This document shows positions 36,211 to 44,757 of a stretch of 64,000 nucleotides of DNA, in pieces (position 1 is the first letter of the stretch; each line of letters begins with the position of its first letter). The notes below the pieces were generated by a model that saw only the letters and a list, made by a program, of their open reading frames with translations, ran no database searches and was not told the DNA's origin. The translations under genes and the position numbers were made by a program. Source of the DNA: Zoogloeaceae bacterium (lineage in GTDB: Bacteria; Pseudomonadota; Gammaproteobacteria; Burkholderiales; Rhodocyclaceae). Location of the stretch: NCBI GenBank assembly GCA_024235675.1, contig JACKLZ010000001.1:620001-684000 (forward strand), written 5' to 3'.

Positions 36211-36699
36211 TCAGATTGACACCGACTTGCTTTCGCTCACACGAGGACGCTTGAGCACCATCACCTTCTCGTCGCTGTGATTGGCTGCTTCACGCGCCTT
36301 GTGTGCGCTCACCAGACACTGCAAGCTGACGGAGTCGAGGTAATCAAACATCCGGCGATTGAGATTCGTCCACAAGTCATGCGTCATGCAGCGATGTTCG
36401 TCGTGGCAGTTCTGCTTGCCGCCACACTGCGTCGCGTCCAGTGGTTCATCCACTGCAACAATGATATTTGCGACCGTCAATTCCGCCATGGGCTTGGCGA
36501 GGCAGTAACCACCCCCCGGACCGCGTACGCTGGACACCAGATTATGGCGACGCAATTTGCCAAAGAGCTGCTCAAGATAGGACAGCGAAATGCTCTGCCG
36601 CTCTGCGATACCTGCAAGCGTTACCGGACCGCCTTCATGGCGCAACGCCAAATCGATCATTGCGGTCACGGCAAACCGGCCTTTAGTCGTCAGTCTCAT
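36211..36699 (-). CDS. iscR: Fe-S sensing transcription regulator IscR
   Basis: Rrf2-family winged-helix regulator that represses the isc operon when it carries a [2Fe-2S] cluster. The 162 residues include the helix-turn-helix region SISLSYLEQLFGKLRRHNLV and the wing VRGPGGGYCLA. The ligand Cys are at positions 92, 98 and 104 (DATQCGGKQNCHDEHRC), matching the spacing known for E. coli IscR. It is the first gene of the isc operon. Two operator-like sites lie directly upstream. Confidence 0.97.
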   Translation of the reverse strand: MRLTTKGRFAVTAMIDLALRHEGGPVTLAGIAERQSISLSYLEQLFGKLRRHNLVSSVRGPGGGYCLAKPMAELTVANIIVAVDEPLDATQCGGKQNCHDEHRCMTHDLWTNLNRRMFDYLDSVSLQCLVSAHKAREAANHSDEKVMVLKRPRVSESKSVSI

Positions 36700-36719
36700 T
36701 ACATGCCCTCGCAGCGCGA

Positions 36720-36744
36720 ATACCTGAATTATTTAGTCGACAAT
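36720..36744 (-). promoter_or_regulatory. IscR type 1-like operator, start-proximal
   Basis: On the minus strand, TTGTCGACTAAATAATTCAG with flanking GTAT resembles the type 1 IscR consensus (TTGACT ... TCGG/AGG-TAT form). It lies 21 bases upstream of the iscR ATG, downstream of the probable transcription start region, and close to the second site. Confidence 0.6.
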
Positions 36745-36768
36745 ACAGTACCCGACTACTTCAATCAA
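36740..36768 (-). promoter_or_regulatory. Proposed iscR operon promoter
   Basis: TTGATT (36768-36763) and TATTGT (36745-36740) are 17 bases apart on the minus strand. The promoter lies inside the two IscR-like sites and just after the cysE stop, so the isc operon can be transcribed independently of cysE. Confidence 0.5.
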
Positions 36769-36773
36769 CTATT
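36749..36773 (-). promoter_or_regulatory. IscR type 1-like operator, distal
   Basis: On the minus strand, ATAGTTGATTGAAGTAGTCG followed by GGTA closely matches the type 1 IscR motif bound by the cluster-loaded protein. It spans the -35 box of the proposed iscR promoter, so binding would block polymerase. Confidence 0.7.
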
Positions 36774-36782
36774 GGCCGCCGG

Positions 36783-37538
36783 CTAGTCCACCATTTTGCC
36801 CAGTCGTTCCGCGTCGAAATCATCGACAGACTCGCCATCCCCATTCACCGGCACGCCGGCCGCTTCGAGCCGCTGGATCATCAGCGCCAGACGCCGGTCG
36901 GTTTCGACGGCGTGGTCGAGCAAACCATGGATGGCCTTGGCCATCGGATCGTCCATGTCGCGCGTCACGCCGTAGGCCGAAAAGCCCATGGCTTCGGCCT
37001 TCTGTTCACGCGCGTCGTCTCGCTCCCGGTCGATGATGCGCGCCGGGTTGCCGACCGCAGTCGCCCCTTCGGGCACGGGCTTGACCACCACCGCGTTAGA
37101 CCCCACCTTGGCGCCGTCACCGACCGTAAAACCGCCCAGCACCTGCGCGCCCGCGCCAATCACAACACCTTTACCCAGGGTTGGGTGGCGTTTTGCCCCG
37201 CGATACAAAGAGGTGCCGCCCAGTGTGACGCCCTGGTAGATGGTGCAATCGTCGCCAAGCTCGGCCGTTTCTCCGATCACCACACCCATGCCGTGATCAA
37301 TGAAGACGCGCCGGCCGATTACCGCACCGGGATGAATCTCGATGCCGGTCAGCCAACGGCCGATATGACTGATAAAGCGGCCAAGCCAGTAGAATTTTCG
37401 CGTCCATGCGCCGTGTGCCAGACGATGAAACATCAGGGCATGCACGCCGGGATAACAGGTCAACACCTCGAGCGCAGAGCGCGACGCAGGGTCTCGGCTC
37501 ATGACACTGTTGATATCTTCCCGCAAGCGACTGAACAT
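36783..37538 (-). CDS. cysE: Serine O-acetyltransferase
   Basis: Makes O-acetylserine from serine and acetyl-CoA, the committed step of cysteine synthesis. An N-terminal helical region is followed by left-handed beta-helix hexapeptide repeats containing IDHGMGVVIGETAELGDDCTI and QGVTLGGTSL. The ATG at 37538 (251 residues) is chosen because a GGAGGGG ribosome binding site sits just before it and inside the longer frame. The C-terminus extends beyond the repeats with an acidic tail (GESVDDFDAERLGKMVD). It lies directly upstream of the isc operon, coupling cysteine supply with desulfurase use. Close homologues are sometimes annotated epsC-type. Confidence 0.95.
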   Translation of the reverse strand: MFSRLREDINSVMSRDPASRSALEVLTCYPGVHALMFHRLAHGAWTRKFYWLGRFISHIGRWLTGIEIHPGAVIGRRVFIDHGMGVVIGETAELGDDCTIYQGVTLGGTSLYRGAKRHPTLGKGVVIGAGAQVLGGFTVGDGAKVGSNAVVVKPVPEGATAVGNPARIIDRERDDAREQKAEAMGFSAYGVTRDMDDPMAKAIHGLLDHAVETDRRLALMIQRLEAAGVPVNGDGESVDDFDAERLGKMVD

Positions 37539-37560
37539 GCGCCCCTCCAATGGTTCGGCA

Positions 37561-37587
37561 AACAAAAGCGCTCACCTTTGCGAGCGC
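37561..37587 (-). terminator. Weak intrinsic terminator after trmJ
   Basis: A GCGCTC/GAGCGC stem at 37568-37587 with an 8-base loop is followed on the minus strand by TTTTGTTT. It lies 20 bases after the trmJ stop and before cysE. Confidence 0.5.
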
Positions 37588-37606
37588 CAGAAAAAGTCCG
37601 ACTATT

Positions 37607-38335
37607 TTAATCGACTTTACGCTGAAGCGCACTGAGGATACCGCGCAGAATCCCCACCTCTTCCTTCTCGAGCCGAACCCGGCCAAACAGACGACGCAAT
37701 CGCGGCATCAGCTTCCGCGGATTGGCCGGATCGTGAAACCCGCTGTCGATCATTGCCCGTTCCAGATGGCCGTAGAAACCTTCGACTTCTTCAAACGCGG
37801 CCGACACGCCGGCACCCGCTGGCGCCTCGGGGCGCGCGAGACACGCCATCCGCATCTCGTAGCACAGGATCTGCACCGCGGCCGCCAGGTTGAGCGAACT
37901 GTAGTCGGCATTGGCCGGGATCATCACCGGCAAATGGCACAAGGCCAGCTCTTCATTGGTCATCCCGCTGGACTCATTACCAAACACCAGCGCCACATCG
38001 CCTTGCGCCGCATAGCCCGTCACCGTGCCGACCGCCTCACGCGACCATTGCATGGGCAAAGAAAGCTCGCGCCGCCGCGCCGTCATGGCGGCACTGAAAA
38101 CCGTCCCCGACAAAGCTTCTTCGAGCGTGCCAACGATCTGGGCATTGTCGAGCACGTCGTTGGCGCCCGAGGCGCGCGCGGTGGCAATCTCGCTCGGAAA
38201 AACATGGGGGCTGACCAGCACAAGGCGGGACAAACCCATGGTTTTCATGGCGCGTGCCGCCCCGCCGATATTGCCGGGATGGCTGGTGCGGGTGAGTACA
38301 ATACGCACGCGGTCAAGCAGACTGGCTTCATTCAT
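37607..38335 (-). CDS. trmJ: tRNA (cytidine/uridine-2'-O-)-methyltransferase TrmJ
   Basis: SPOUT-class enzyme that 2'-O-methylates position 32 of tRNAs. The 242 residues include the N-terminal RIVLTRTSHPGNIGGAARAM and the SAM-binding knot blocks VALVFGNESSGMTNEEL and VMIPANADYSSLNLAAAVQI. The order suhB (divergent)-trmJ-iscR is shared with enterobacteria, except that cysE is interposed here. Confidence 0.95.
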   Translation of the reverse strand: MNEASLLDRVRIVLTRTSHPGNIGGAARAMKTMGLSRLVLVSPHVFPSEIATARASGANDVLDNAQIVGTLEEALSGTVFSAAMTARRRELSLPMQWSREAVGTVTGYAAQGDVALVFGNESSGMTNEELALCHLPVMIPANADYSSLNLAAAVQILCYEMRMACLARPEAPAGAGVSAAFEEVEGFYGHLERAMIDSGFHDPANPRKLMPRLRRLFGRVRLEKEEVGILRGILSALQRKVD

Positions 38336-38395
38336 ACTAGAATTTGTGGTTTTTCAATTTTTGCGAACGGGCACATGCCTGTTCAACGGACTGTA

Positions 38396-39202
38396 ATGCA
38401 TCCCACCCTCACCATCGCCGTCAAGGCCGCTCGCCGCGCGGGCACGACCATCAACCGCGCCGCCAGTGACATCGATCGTATTCGTGTCGAGACCAAAGCC
38501 GCCAACGATTTCGTTACCGAGGTCGATCGCGCCGCGGAAGCCGCCATTATCGAAGTTTTGCTCGACGCCTACCCGGGGCATGGGATCTTAGCAGAAGAAT
38601 CCGGCCAGACCGCCGGCAATGCCGACAGCGAATACCAGTGGATCATCGATCCGCTCGATGGCACAACCAACTTCATCCACGGCTTTCCGCAGTATGCGAT
38701 TTCGATCGCCCTGGCGCGTGAAGGCATCGTTGAGCAAGGCGTGGTCTATGACCCGGTGCGCAACGAGCTGTTTACCGCCTCGAAAGGCCGTGGCGCCTAT
38801 CTGAACGAACGCCGCATCCGCGTTTCGCGTCGCACCAAGCTGGCCGAATCGCTGCTCGCCACCGGCTTCCCGTTCCGCGAACTCGACAATGTTGACGCCT
38901 ACCTCGCCATGTTCCGCGAGCTGTGCCAGAAAACGGCCGGCATTCGCCGCCCCGGCGCGGCCTCGCTCGATCTGGCCTATGTCGCCTCCGGCCGCGTCGA
39001 CGGTTTCTGGGAAATGGGCCTGTCGATCTGGGATATCGCCGCGGGCGCCTTGCTGGTTCAAGAAGCCGGCGGTCTGATCAGCGACCTGACGGGCGAATCG
39101 GACTACCTCAAGACCGGCAACGTCGTCGCCGCGACCCCCAAGGTCTTCGTCCAAATGCTGCCCATCATTCAGGCCCACCGACCTGTCGGCATGACTGCCT
39201 GA
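38396..39202 (+). CDS. suhB: Inositol-1-monophosphatase family protein SuhB
   Basis: Mg-dependent phosphatase. E. coli SuhB also acts in rRNA antitermination and ribosome assembly. The 268 residues carry the metal-site motifs VTEVDRAAE, GILAEESG and WIIDPLDGTTNFIHG, plus the C-terminal GFWEMGLSIWDIAAGALL. The start at ATG 38396 is supported by homology. The 60-base gap to the divergent trmJ must hold both promoters. Confidence 0.96.
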   Translation: MHPTLTIAVKAARRAGTTINRAASDIDRIRVETKAANDFVTEVDRAAEAAIIEVLLDAYPGHGILAEESGQTAGNADSEYQWIIDPLDGTTNFIHGFPQYAISIALAREGIVEQGVVYDPVRNELFTASKGRGAYLNERRIRVSRRTKLAESLLATGFPFRELDNVDAYLAMFRELCQKTAGIRRPGAASLDLAYVASGRVDGFWEMGLSIWDIAAGALLVQEAGGLISDLTGESDYLKTGNVVAATPKVFVQMLPIIQAHRPVGMTA

Positions 39203-39216
39203 GGGTGTCCGCGCCC

Positions 39217-41796
39217 ATGAGTCAGACCGCGCTCCGCTCGCCGGAGGGGCACACGCCGATGATGCAGCAGTACCTCGCGCTCAAGTCGCAATACCCGGCG
39301 CTGCTGCTGTTTTACCGGATGGGCGACTTCTACGAGCTGTTTTTTGAAGACGCCGAGAAGGCCGCCCGTCTGCTCGACATCACCCTGACCACCCGGGGCA
39401 AATCGGGCGGCGAACCGATCAAGATGGCGGGCGTGCCCTACCATGCGGTCGAGCAGTATCTGGCGCGGCTGGTCAAGATGGGCGAGTCGGTCGTCATCGC
39501 CGAGCAGGTGGGCGACCCGGCCACCACCAAAGGGCCGATGGAACGCGCCGTGGCGCGCATCGTCACCCCCGGCACGGTCACCGACACCGCCTTGATGGAC
39601 GACCGGCGCGATGCGCTGCTGCTGTGTGCTCACGTACACCGCGGCACGCTCGGCCTGGCCTGGCTCAACCTCGCCAACGGCGACCTGCGCCTGCTCGAGT
39701 GCGCGCCCGAACAACTGCAAACCCAGTTCGAGCGCCTGCGCCCGGCCGAGGTGCTGATCTCCGACGCGCTGCGCCTGCCGCTGATCGAGTCGCTCGCGCC
39801 GGCCTTGCAGAAAATGCCGGACTGGCAATTCGACGGCGCCAACGGCGCGCGACTGCTTACCGCACACTTGGGCACCCGCGACCTTTCCGGCTATGGCGCC
39901 GACGCGCTGCCCGTCGCACTCGCGGCCGCCGCGGCACTCTACGAATACGCCAGCGGCACCCAGCAGCAGAGCCTGCGACACGTCACCGGCATCCGCGTCG
40001 AGCACGAATCCGAATACATCCGGCTCGACGCTGCCACCCGGCGCAATCTCGAACTGACCGAAACCCTGCGTGGCGAGGCCTCACCCACGCTGCTGTCCTG
40101 CCTCGACACCTGCGTCACCAGCATGGGTTCGCGCTGGCTGCGCCACGCGATTCATCACCCACTACGCGATCGTGCCGCCATCACCGCCCGCCATACTGCT
40201 GTGGCCGAACTGCTCGGCGACGCCGGCAGCGGCCCCGGCGCCAGCGTACGCACTGCGCTCAAGGGCGTGGCCGATGTGGAGCGCATCACCGCCCGCATCG
40301 CCCTGCGCTCGGCCCGACCGCGCGACTTGTCTGCCCTTCGCGACACGCTCGCACGACTGCCGACGCTGTGCGCCGCACTCACCGAGATCGAAGCCCCGGT
40401 GCTGGCCGCGCTGGCCGAACAACTCGCCCCGCCAGCCGCAGCGGCCGAGCTGCTGAGCCGCGCCATCACGCCCGAACCCTCAACCGCCCTGCGCGACGGC
40501 GGAGTCATCGCCGACGGCTACGACGCCGATCTCGATGAATTGCGCGGCATTCAGAACAACTGCGGCCAGTTCCTGATCGCCATGGAAGTGCGCGAACGTG
40601 AGCGCACCGGCATCTCGACGCTCAAGGTTGAATACAACCGGGTGCATGGCTTCTACATCGAAATCGGTCGCGTGCATGGCGACAAGGTGCCGGATGACTA
40701 TCGCCGCCGCCAGACGCTGAAAAACGCCGAACGCTACATCACGCCCGAACTCAAGGCATTCGAAGACAAGGCCTTGTCGGCGCAGGACCGCGCCCAGGCG
40801 CGCGAAAAAGCGCTCTACGAAACGATTCTCGACAGCCTGGCCGGCGATATCTCCGAGCTCCAGCGGGTCGCCCGCGCCATCGCCACGCTCGATGCGCTGG
40901 CCGCGCTGGCCGAGTCGGCGCGTCGTTACGATTACTGCTGCCCGGTGCTCTCCGACCAGCCGGGCCTGGAGCTGATCGACAGCCGTCACCCCGTCGTCGA
41001 GCGTCAGGTCGAAGCCTTCATCGCCAACCGCTGCTCGCTGTCGCCGACGCGTCGCATGCTGATGATCACGGGCCCCAACATGGGCGGTAAATCGACCTTC
41101 ATGCGGCAGGTCGCGCTGATCACCTTGATGGCGCATATCGGCAGTTTCGTGCCGGCCCAGCACGCGCGCATCGGCCCGATCGACGCCATCTTCACCCGCA
41201 TTGGCGCATCAGACGATCTCGCCTCGGGCCGCTCGACCTTCATGGTCGAGATGACCGAAGCGGCCGCCATTTTGCATGGCGCGACCGAACACAGCCTGGT
41301 CTTGATGGACGAAATCGGCCGCGGCACCTCGACCTTCGATGGCCTCGCGCTGGCCTTCGCCATTGCGCGCCAGTTGCTCGAAAAAAACCGCAGCCTCACG
41401 CTATTTGCCACGCACTATTTCGAACTCACCCGTGTGAATGTCGATTACCCGGAGTGCGCCAATGTGCACCTGGACGCGGTCGAACACGGCCATCGCATCG
41501 TCTTCATGCACGCGGTCGAAGACGGCCCGGCCAGCCAGAGCTACGGGATCGAAGTGGCGGCACTGGCGGGTATTCCGCCTGCCGTGGTGCGTGATGCGCG
41601 GCGACGCTTGCGCGTGCTGGAGAACCAGTCGGTCGGCAGCAGCAGCCAGCCCGATCTGTTCGCCGCCCTGCCCGCCGACGAACCCGACGCGCCCTCGCAC
41701 CCGGCCATCGGCGCACTGGCCAAGCTCGATCCGGATGCCATGAGCCCGCGCGAAGCGCTCGAACAACTCTACGCGCTCAAACGCCTGGTCAGCTGA
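39217..41796 (+). CDS. mutS: DNA mismatch repair protein MutS
   Basis: Recognises mismatches and starts repair with MutL. The 859 residues begin with a connector to the mismatch-binding motif FYRMGDFYELFFED (Phe-X-Glu wedge near residue 39). The core and clamp follow, then the ATPase with Walker A GPNMGGKSTFMRQ and the ABC signature/Walker B LVLMDEIGRGTSTFDGLAL. The C-terminal tail ends in a dimerisation-type helix. The start was taken at MSQTALRSPEGHTPMMQQY, 14 bases after suhB. Confidence 0.98.
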   Translation: MSQTALRSPEGHTPMMQQYLALKSQYPALLLFYRMGDFYELFFEDAEKAARLLDITLTTRGKSGGEPIKMAGVPYHAVEQYLARLVKMGESVVIAEQVGDPATTKGPMERAVARIVTPGTVTDTALMDDRRDALLLCAHVHRGTLGLAWLNLANGDLRLLECAPEQLQTQFERLRPAEVLISDALRLPLIESLAPALQKMPDWQFDGANGARLLTAHLGTRDLSGYGADALPVALAAAAALYEYASGTQQQSLRHVTGIRVEHESEYIRLDAATRRNLELTETLRGEASPTLLSCLDTCVTSMGSRWLRHAIHHPLRDRAAITARHTAVAELLGDAGSGPGASVRTALKGVADVERITARIALRSARPRDLSALRDTLARLPTLCAALTEIEAPVLAALAEQLAPPAAAAELLSRAITPEPSTALRDGGVIADGYDADLDELRGIQNNCGQFLIAMEVRERERTGISTLKVEYNRVHGFYIEIGRVHGDKVPDDYRRRQTLKNAERYITPELKAFEDKALSAQDRAQAREKALYETILDSLAGDISELQRVARAIATLDALAALAESARRYDYCCPVLSDQPGLELIDSRHPVVERQVEAFIANRCSLSPTRRMLMITGPNMGGKSTFMRQVALITLMAHIGSFVPAQHARIGPIDAIFTRIGASDDLASGRSTFMVEMTEAAAILHGATEHSLVLMDEIGRGTSTFDGLALAFAIARQLLEKNRSLTLFATHYFELTRVNVDYPECANVHLDAVEHGHRIVFMHAVEDGPASQSYGIEVAALAGIPPAVVRDARRRLRVLENQSVGSSSQPDLFAALPADEPDAPSHPAIGALAKLDPDAMSPREALEQLYALKRLVS

Positions 41797-41798
41797 AC

Positions 41799-42740
41799 AT
41801 GCGACGTACGCTTGTCGCCCTGATCCTTGCCGCGACTGCATCCATCGGCACAGCCGCTGAGTGGCATTTCGCGATCATCGGTGACACGCCCTACACCGAT
41901 GCCGAACGCCAACTGCTGCCCGCCATGCTGGGCCAGATCGGCGACCGCGGTCCGGCTTTCATCATCCACGCCGGCGACTTCAAGAGCGGCAGCCAACGCT
42001 GCGACAACGCGATGTATCACGACCGTCGCACACTGTTCGATACCGTCACCGCCCCCTTGATCTACACCCCCGGCGACAACGAATGGACGGACTGCCATCG
42101 CGACAACAACGGTGGCTACAACCCGATCGAGCGGCTGAATTTCCTGCGTAGTGTCTTCTTTGCCGACGCCAGGTCCATGGGCAAACGGGCGATGCCGCTG
42201 CTTCGCCAAAGCGATGCCAGACCCGCCGCGCCCTACCCCGAGAACCTGCGCTGGGAGCATGCCGGCGTCGTCTTCGCCACGCTCAACGTCACTGGCAGCA
42301 ACAATAATTTCGGCAAGGCCGAGACGCCAACGGAAGAATACCGGCAGCGCCACGCCGCCAACCTCGACTGGATGGCCGCCGCCTTTGCGCGCGCAGCACA
42401 GATCGACGCACGCCTGGTCGTGCTCACCTTGCAAGGCGACCCTCACTTCAAGGCCTACGCCGCAGGCAAACCCAAACGCGGCTTTGTCGACTTTGTCGAT
42501 CGGCTCCGCGAGCATGTGCTGGCCACCAACCGCCCGGTCATCTTGATCCACGGCGACAGCCACAACCACAAGATCGACCACCCGCTCAAGGATCCGGCCG
42601 GTCAGCCTATCGCGCACTTCACCCGCATTGAAACCTACGGCGCGCCCTTCATGGGCTGGGTTGAAGTACACATCACCGACGGTGACGACGAGACGAAAAT
42701 CTCCTCTCATCCTTGGGCACCCGCCCCGTTTTCACACTAG
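41799..42740 (+). CDS. Exported calcineurin-like metallophosphoesterase
   Basis: 313 residues with an N-terminal signal peptide (residues 1-20, ending GTAA before EWHF). Metallophosphoesterase motifs are in order: FAIIGDTPY, IIHAGDFKSG, YTPGDNEWTDC and VILIHGDSHNHK. The GDNE motif replaces the usual GNHD, as in a known subgroup. The likely location is the periplasm. The substrate is unknown. The start codon is two bases after the mutS stop, so it is probably translated from mutS mRNA, although no functional link is known. Confidence 0.8.
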   Translation: MRRTLVALILAATASIGTAAEWHFAIIGDTPYTDAERQLLPAMLGQIGDRGPAFIIHAGDFKSGSQRCDNAMYHDRRTLFDTVTAPLIYTPGDNEWTDCHRDNNGGYNPIERLNFLRSVFFADARSMGKRAMPLLRQSDARPAAPYPENLRWEHAGVVFATLNVTGSNNNFGKAETPTEEYRQRHAANLDWMAAAFARAAQIDARLVVLTLQGDPHFKAYAAGKPKRGFVDFVDRLREHVLATNRPVILIHGDSHNHKIDHPLKDPAGQPIAHFTRIETYGAPFMGWVEVHITDGDDETKISSHPWAPAPFSH

Positions 42741-42807
42741 TCGCATCTGCGTGAAGGCCCGTGCCTTTCCGCACTTGCGACCACTCCCGGATTCTGGATT
42801 CTGACTC

Positions 42808-43560
42808 ATGGAAAACCCGATCGACATCCGCGAAGAAGCGGGCGTACGCTTTCTCCACTTTGGTACCGAATGGGTGCAAGGCGCCATGCGCCTGCGCACG
42901 CCGCACGCACTGGAGTTGCCCTATACCCGCGAGATGATGGCTGGCCTGCTCATGCGCGAAGCGCCCTGGCCGCGCCGCGTGCTGTCGATCGGCCTCGGCG
43001 CCGGGTCGCTGGCCAAATTCATTCATCGGCAACTCCCCGATGCACAGCACACCGTCGTCGAGATCGAGCCGCGCGTGCTGGCGATTGCTCGCCAGTACTT
43101 CCGCTTTCCCGCCGACGATGAGCGCCTGCAAGTGCATCTGGAAGATGGCCTGGTGTTCATGGCGCAGACCGATGAGCGCTGGGATCTGATCCTGCTCGAC
43201 GCCTACGATCACGACGTTCGCCAGGGGCCGCTCAGCTCGATCGAGTTCTACCAGTGCCTGCGCGATCACCTGACCGACGACGGGCTGCTCTCTGTCAATC
43301 TTTTCAACCGCGGGCGCCGCTACGAAGGCACCGTGGCGCGTCTGGAATACGCCTTCGACCAACGCGCGCTGGCCTTCAACTCGGCCGACCACGGCAACAT
43401 GATCGCCTTTGGCGCAGCCGGCCACCCGATTGAACTCGACGCGACCGAACTGCGCGAACGTGCGCTCGCGGTCCAAACCGCAACAGGGCTGGATCTGCGG
43501 CCCACCGTCAATCGCCTGCTCGGCGCCAAGGCCGATAGCGGCGAGTTGCTGCGGCTCTAG
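42808..43560 (+). CDS. Spermidine-synthase-like (polyamine aminopropyltransferase fold) protein
   Basis: 250-residue Rossmann-fold protein of the spermine/spermidine synthase family. The nucleotide-binding motif reads LSIGLGAGSLAKF, with the acidic residue in TVVEIEPRVLAIA and the catalytic-region LILLDAYDHD. The N-terminal beta domain of true SpeE is short here, so substrate identity is uncertain and methyltransferase activity is also possible. It converges with dnaQ with seven bases between stops. Confidence 0.7.
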   Translation: MENPIDIREEAGVRFLHFGTEWVQGAMRLRTPHALELPYTREMMAGLLMREAPWPRRVLSIGLGAGSLAKFIHRQLPDAQHTVVEIEPRVLAIARQYFRFPADDERLQVHLEDGLVFMAQTDERWDLILLDAYDHDVRQGPLSSIEFYQCLRDHLTDDGLLSVNLFNRGRRYEGTVARLEYAFDQRALAFNSADHGNMIAFGAAGHPIELDATELRERALAVQTATGLDLRPTVNRLLGAKADSGELLRL

Positions 43561-43567
43561 CCGAAGC

Positions 43568-44293
43568 TCAGTCAGCGGCCGCCGACGCCTCGCTGGGCAG
43601 CCACAGGCAGTTGCCCTTGGTTGCCTTGGCAATGTCCGCCAGAACGGCTGAATGCTCTGCCAGTTCGTCCTCATTGGCACGCAAGACTTTCAGCGGCGCA
43701 CGATCGGCCAGCGAAGCCGCATGCTCTTCGGTCATCGCCGCAGTAGGCGCCTCGTCCAGCCCGATAATCAGACTCTCCTGCCCCCGCGTCATGGCCAGGT
43801 AGACTTCGGCCAGCAACTCCGCGTCGAGCAAGGCGCCGTGCAGCGTTCGCCGGGCGTTGTCTACGTCGAAACGTTCACACAAGGCGTCGAGCGTCGCCCG
43901 TTTGCCCGGATTGAGCTCCTTGGCCATCTTCAGCGTATCAATCACGCCTGCACAGATACCGCCGAGTCGCGGTCGGTCGATCAGCGTCAGCTCGTTGTCG
44001 AGAAAGCCGACGTCAAAGCTTGCGTTGTGGATGATCAGCTCGCCACCGCGCACAAAATCCTCGAACTCTGTCGCGATATCCCTGAACTTCGGCTTATCGG
44101 CGAGGAATTCATTCGTGATGCCGTGCACCTCGATGGCGCCCGGATCGCTATCGCGCTCAGGGTTGATATACACATGATAGTGACGTCCGGTGAGCTTGCG
44201 ATTCACCAGCTCGACACAGCCGATTTCAATCACCCGGTCGCCACTGCGCCACTCCAAACCCGTCGTTTCCGTATCCAGCACAATCTGTCGCAT
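43568..44293 (-). CDS. dnaQ: DNA polymerase III epsilon subunit (proofreading exonuclease)
   Basis: 3'-5' exonuclease of the replicative polymerase. Start at MRQIVLDTETTG, giving 241 residues. The upstream frame is the rnhA antisense region and has no homology. ExoI DTETTG (Asp7, Glu9), ExoII NASFDVGFLDNEL and the ExoIII HxxxxD (HGALLDAELLAE) are present. The C-terminal region carries the alpha-binding segment. It lies 11 bases after rnhA, the conserved rnhA-dnaQ pair. Confidence 0.96.
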   Translation of the reverse strand: MRQIVLDTETTGLEWRSGDRVIEIGCVELVNRKLTGRHYHVYINPERDSDPGAIEVHGITNEFLADKPKFRDIATEFEDFVRGGELIIHNASFDVGFLDNELTLIDRPRLGGICAGVIDTLKMAKELNPGKRATLDALCERFDVDNARRTLHGALLDAELLAEVYLAMTRGQESLIIGLDEAPTAAMTEEHAASLADRAPLKVLRANEDELAEHSAVLADIAKATKGNCLWLPSEASAAAD

Positions 44294-44304
44294 GTCCGTC
44301 TTCC

Positions 44305-44757
44305 TCAGCTCGCCCGGCCCGCGCGAATCAAATCCACGCCCTGACGCGCCAGCGCATCCGCCCGTTCGTTCTCGACATGTCCGGCATGCCCCTTGACCCA
44401 CACCCACTCCACCTGATGTGCGCTTTGCACGGCGTCGAGCGCGCGCCACAGGTCTTCATTCTTGACCGGCGCCTTGCTGGCTGTCTTCCAGCCACGGGCC
44501 TTCCAGCCGTGAATCCACTCCGAAATGCCTTTCTGAACATACTGGCTGTCGGTATGCACCCGCGCTTTCACCGGGCGTTTGAGCGCTTCGAGTGCCCGAA
44601 TGACAGCCAGCAACTCCATGCGGTTATTGGTGGTATTCGGTTCGCCGCCAAACAAGGTCTTTTCTTGCGTACCCCAGCGCAGGATTGCCCCCCAGCCGCC
44701 CGGGCCGGGATTGCCGCTGCATGCACCGTCGGTAAAGATATCAACATCATTCGTCAT
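44305..44757 (-). CDS. rnhA: Ribonuclease HI
   Basis: Degrades RNA in RNA-DNA hybrids. The 150 residues include the catalytic Asp in FTDGACSGNPGPGGWG, Glu in NNRMELLAV, Asp in VHTDSQYV and the C-terminal Asp in NERADALA. It overlaps the upstream methyltransferase by 11 bases and precedes dnaQ. Confidence 0.97.
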   Translation of the reverse strand: MTNDVDIFTDGACSGNPGPGGWGAILRWGTQEKTLFGGEPNTTNNRMELLAVIRALEALKRPVKARVHTDSQYVQKGISEWIHGWKARGWKTASKAPVKNEDLWRALDAVQSAHQVEWVWVKGHAGHVENERADALARQGVDLIRAGRAS

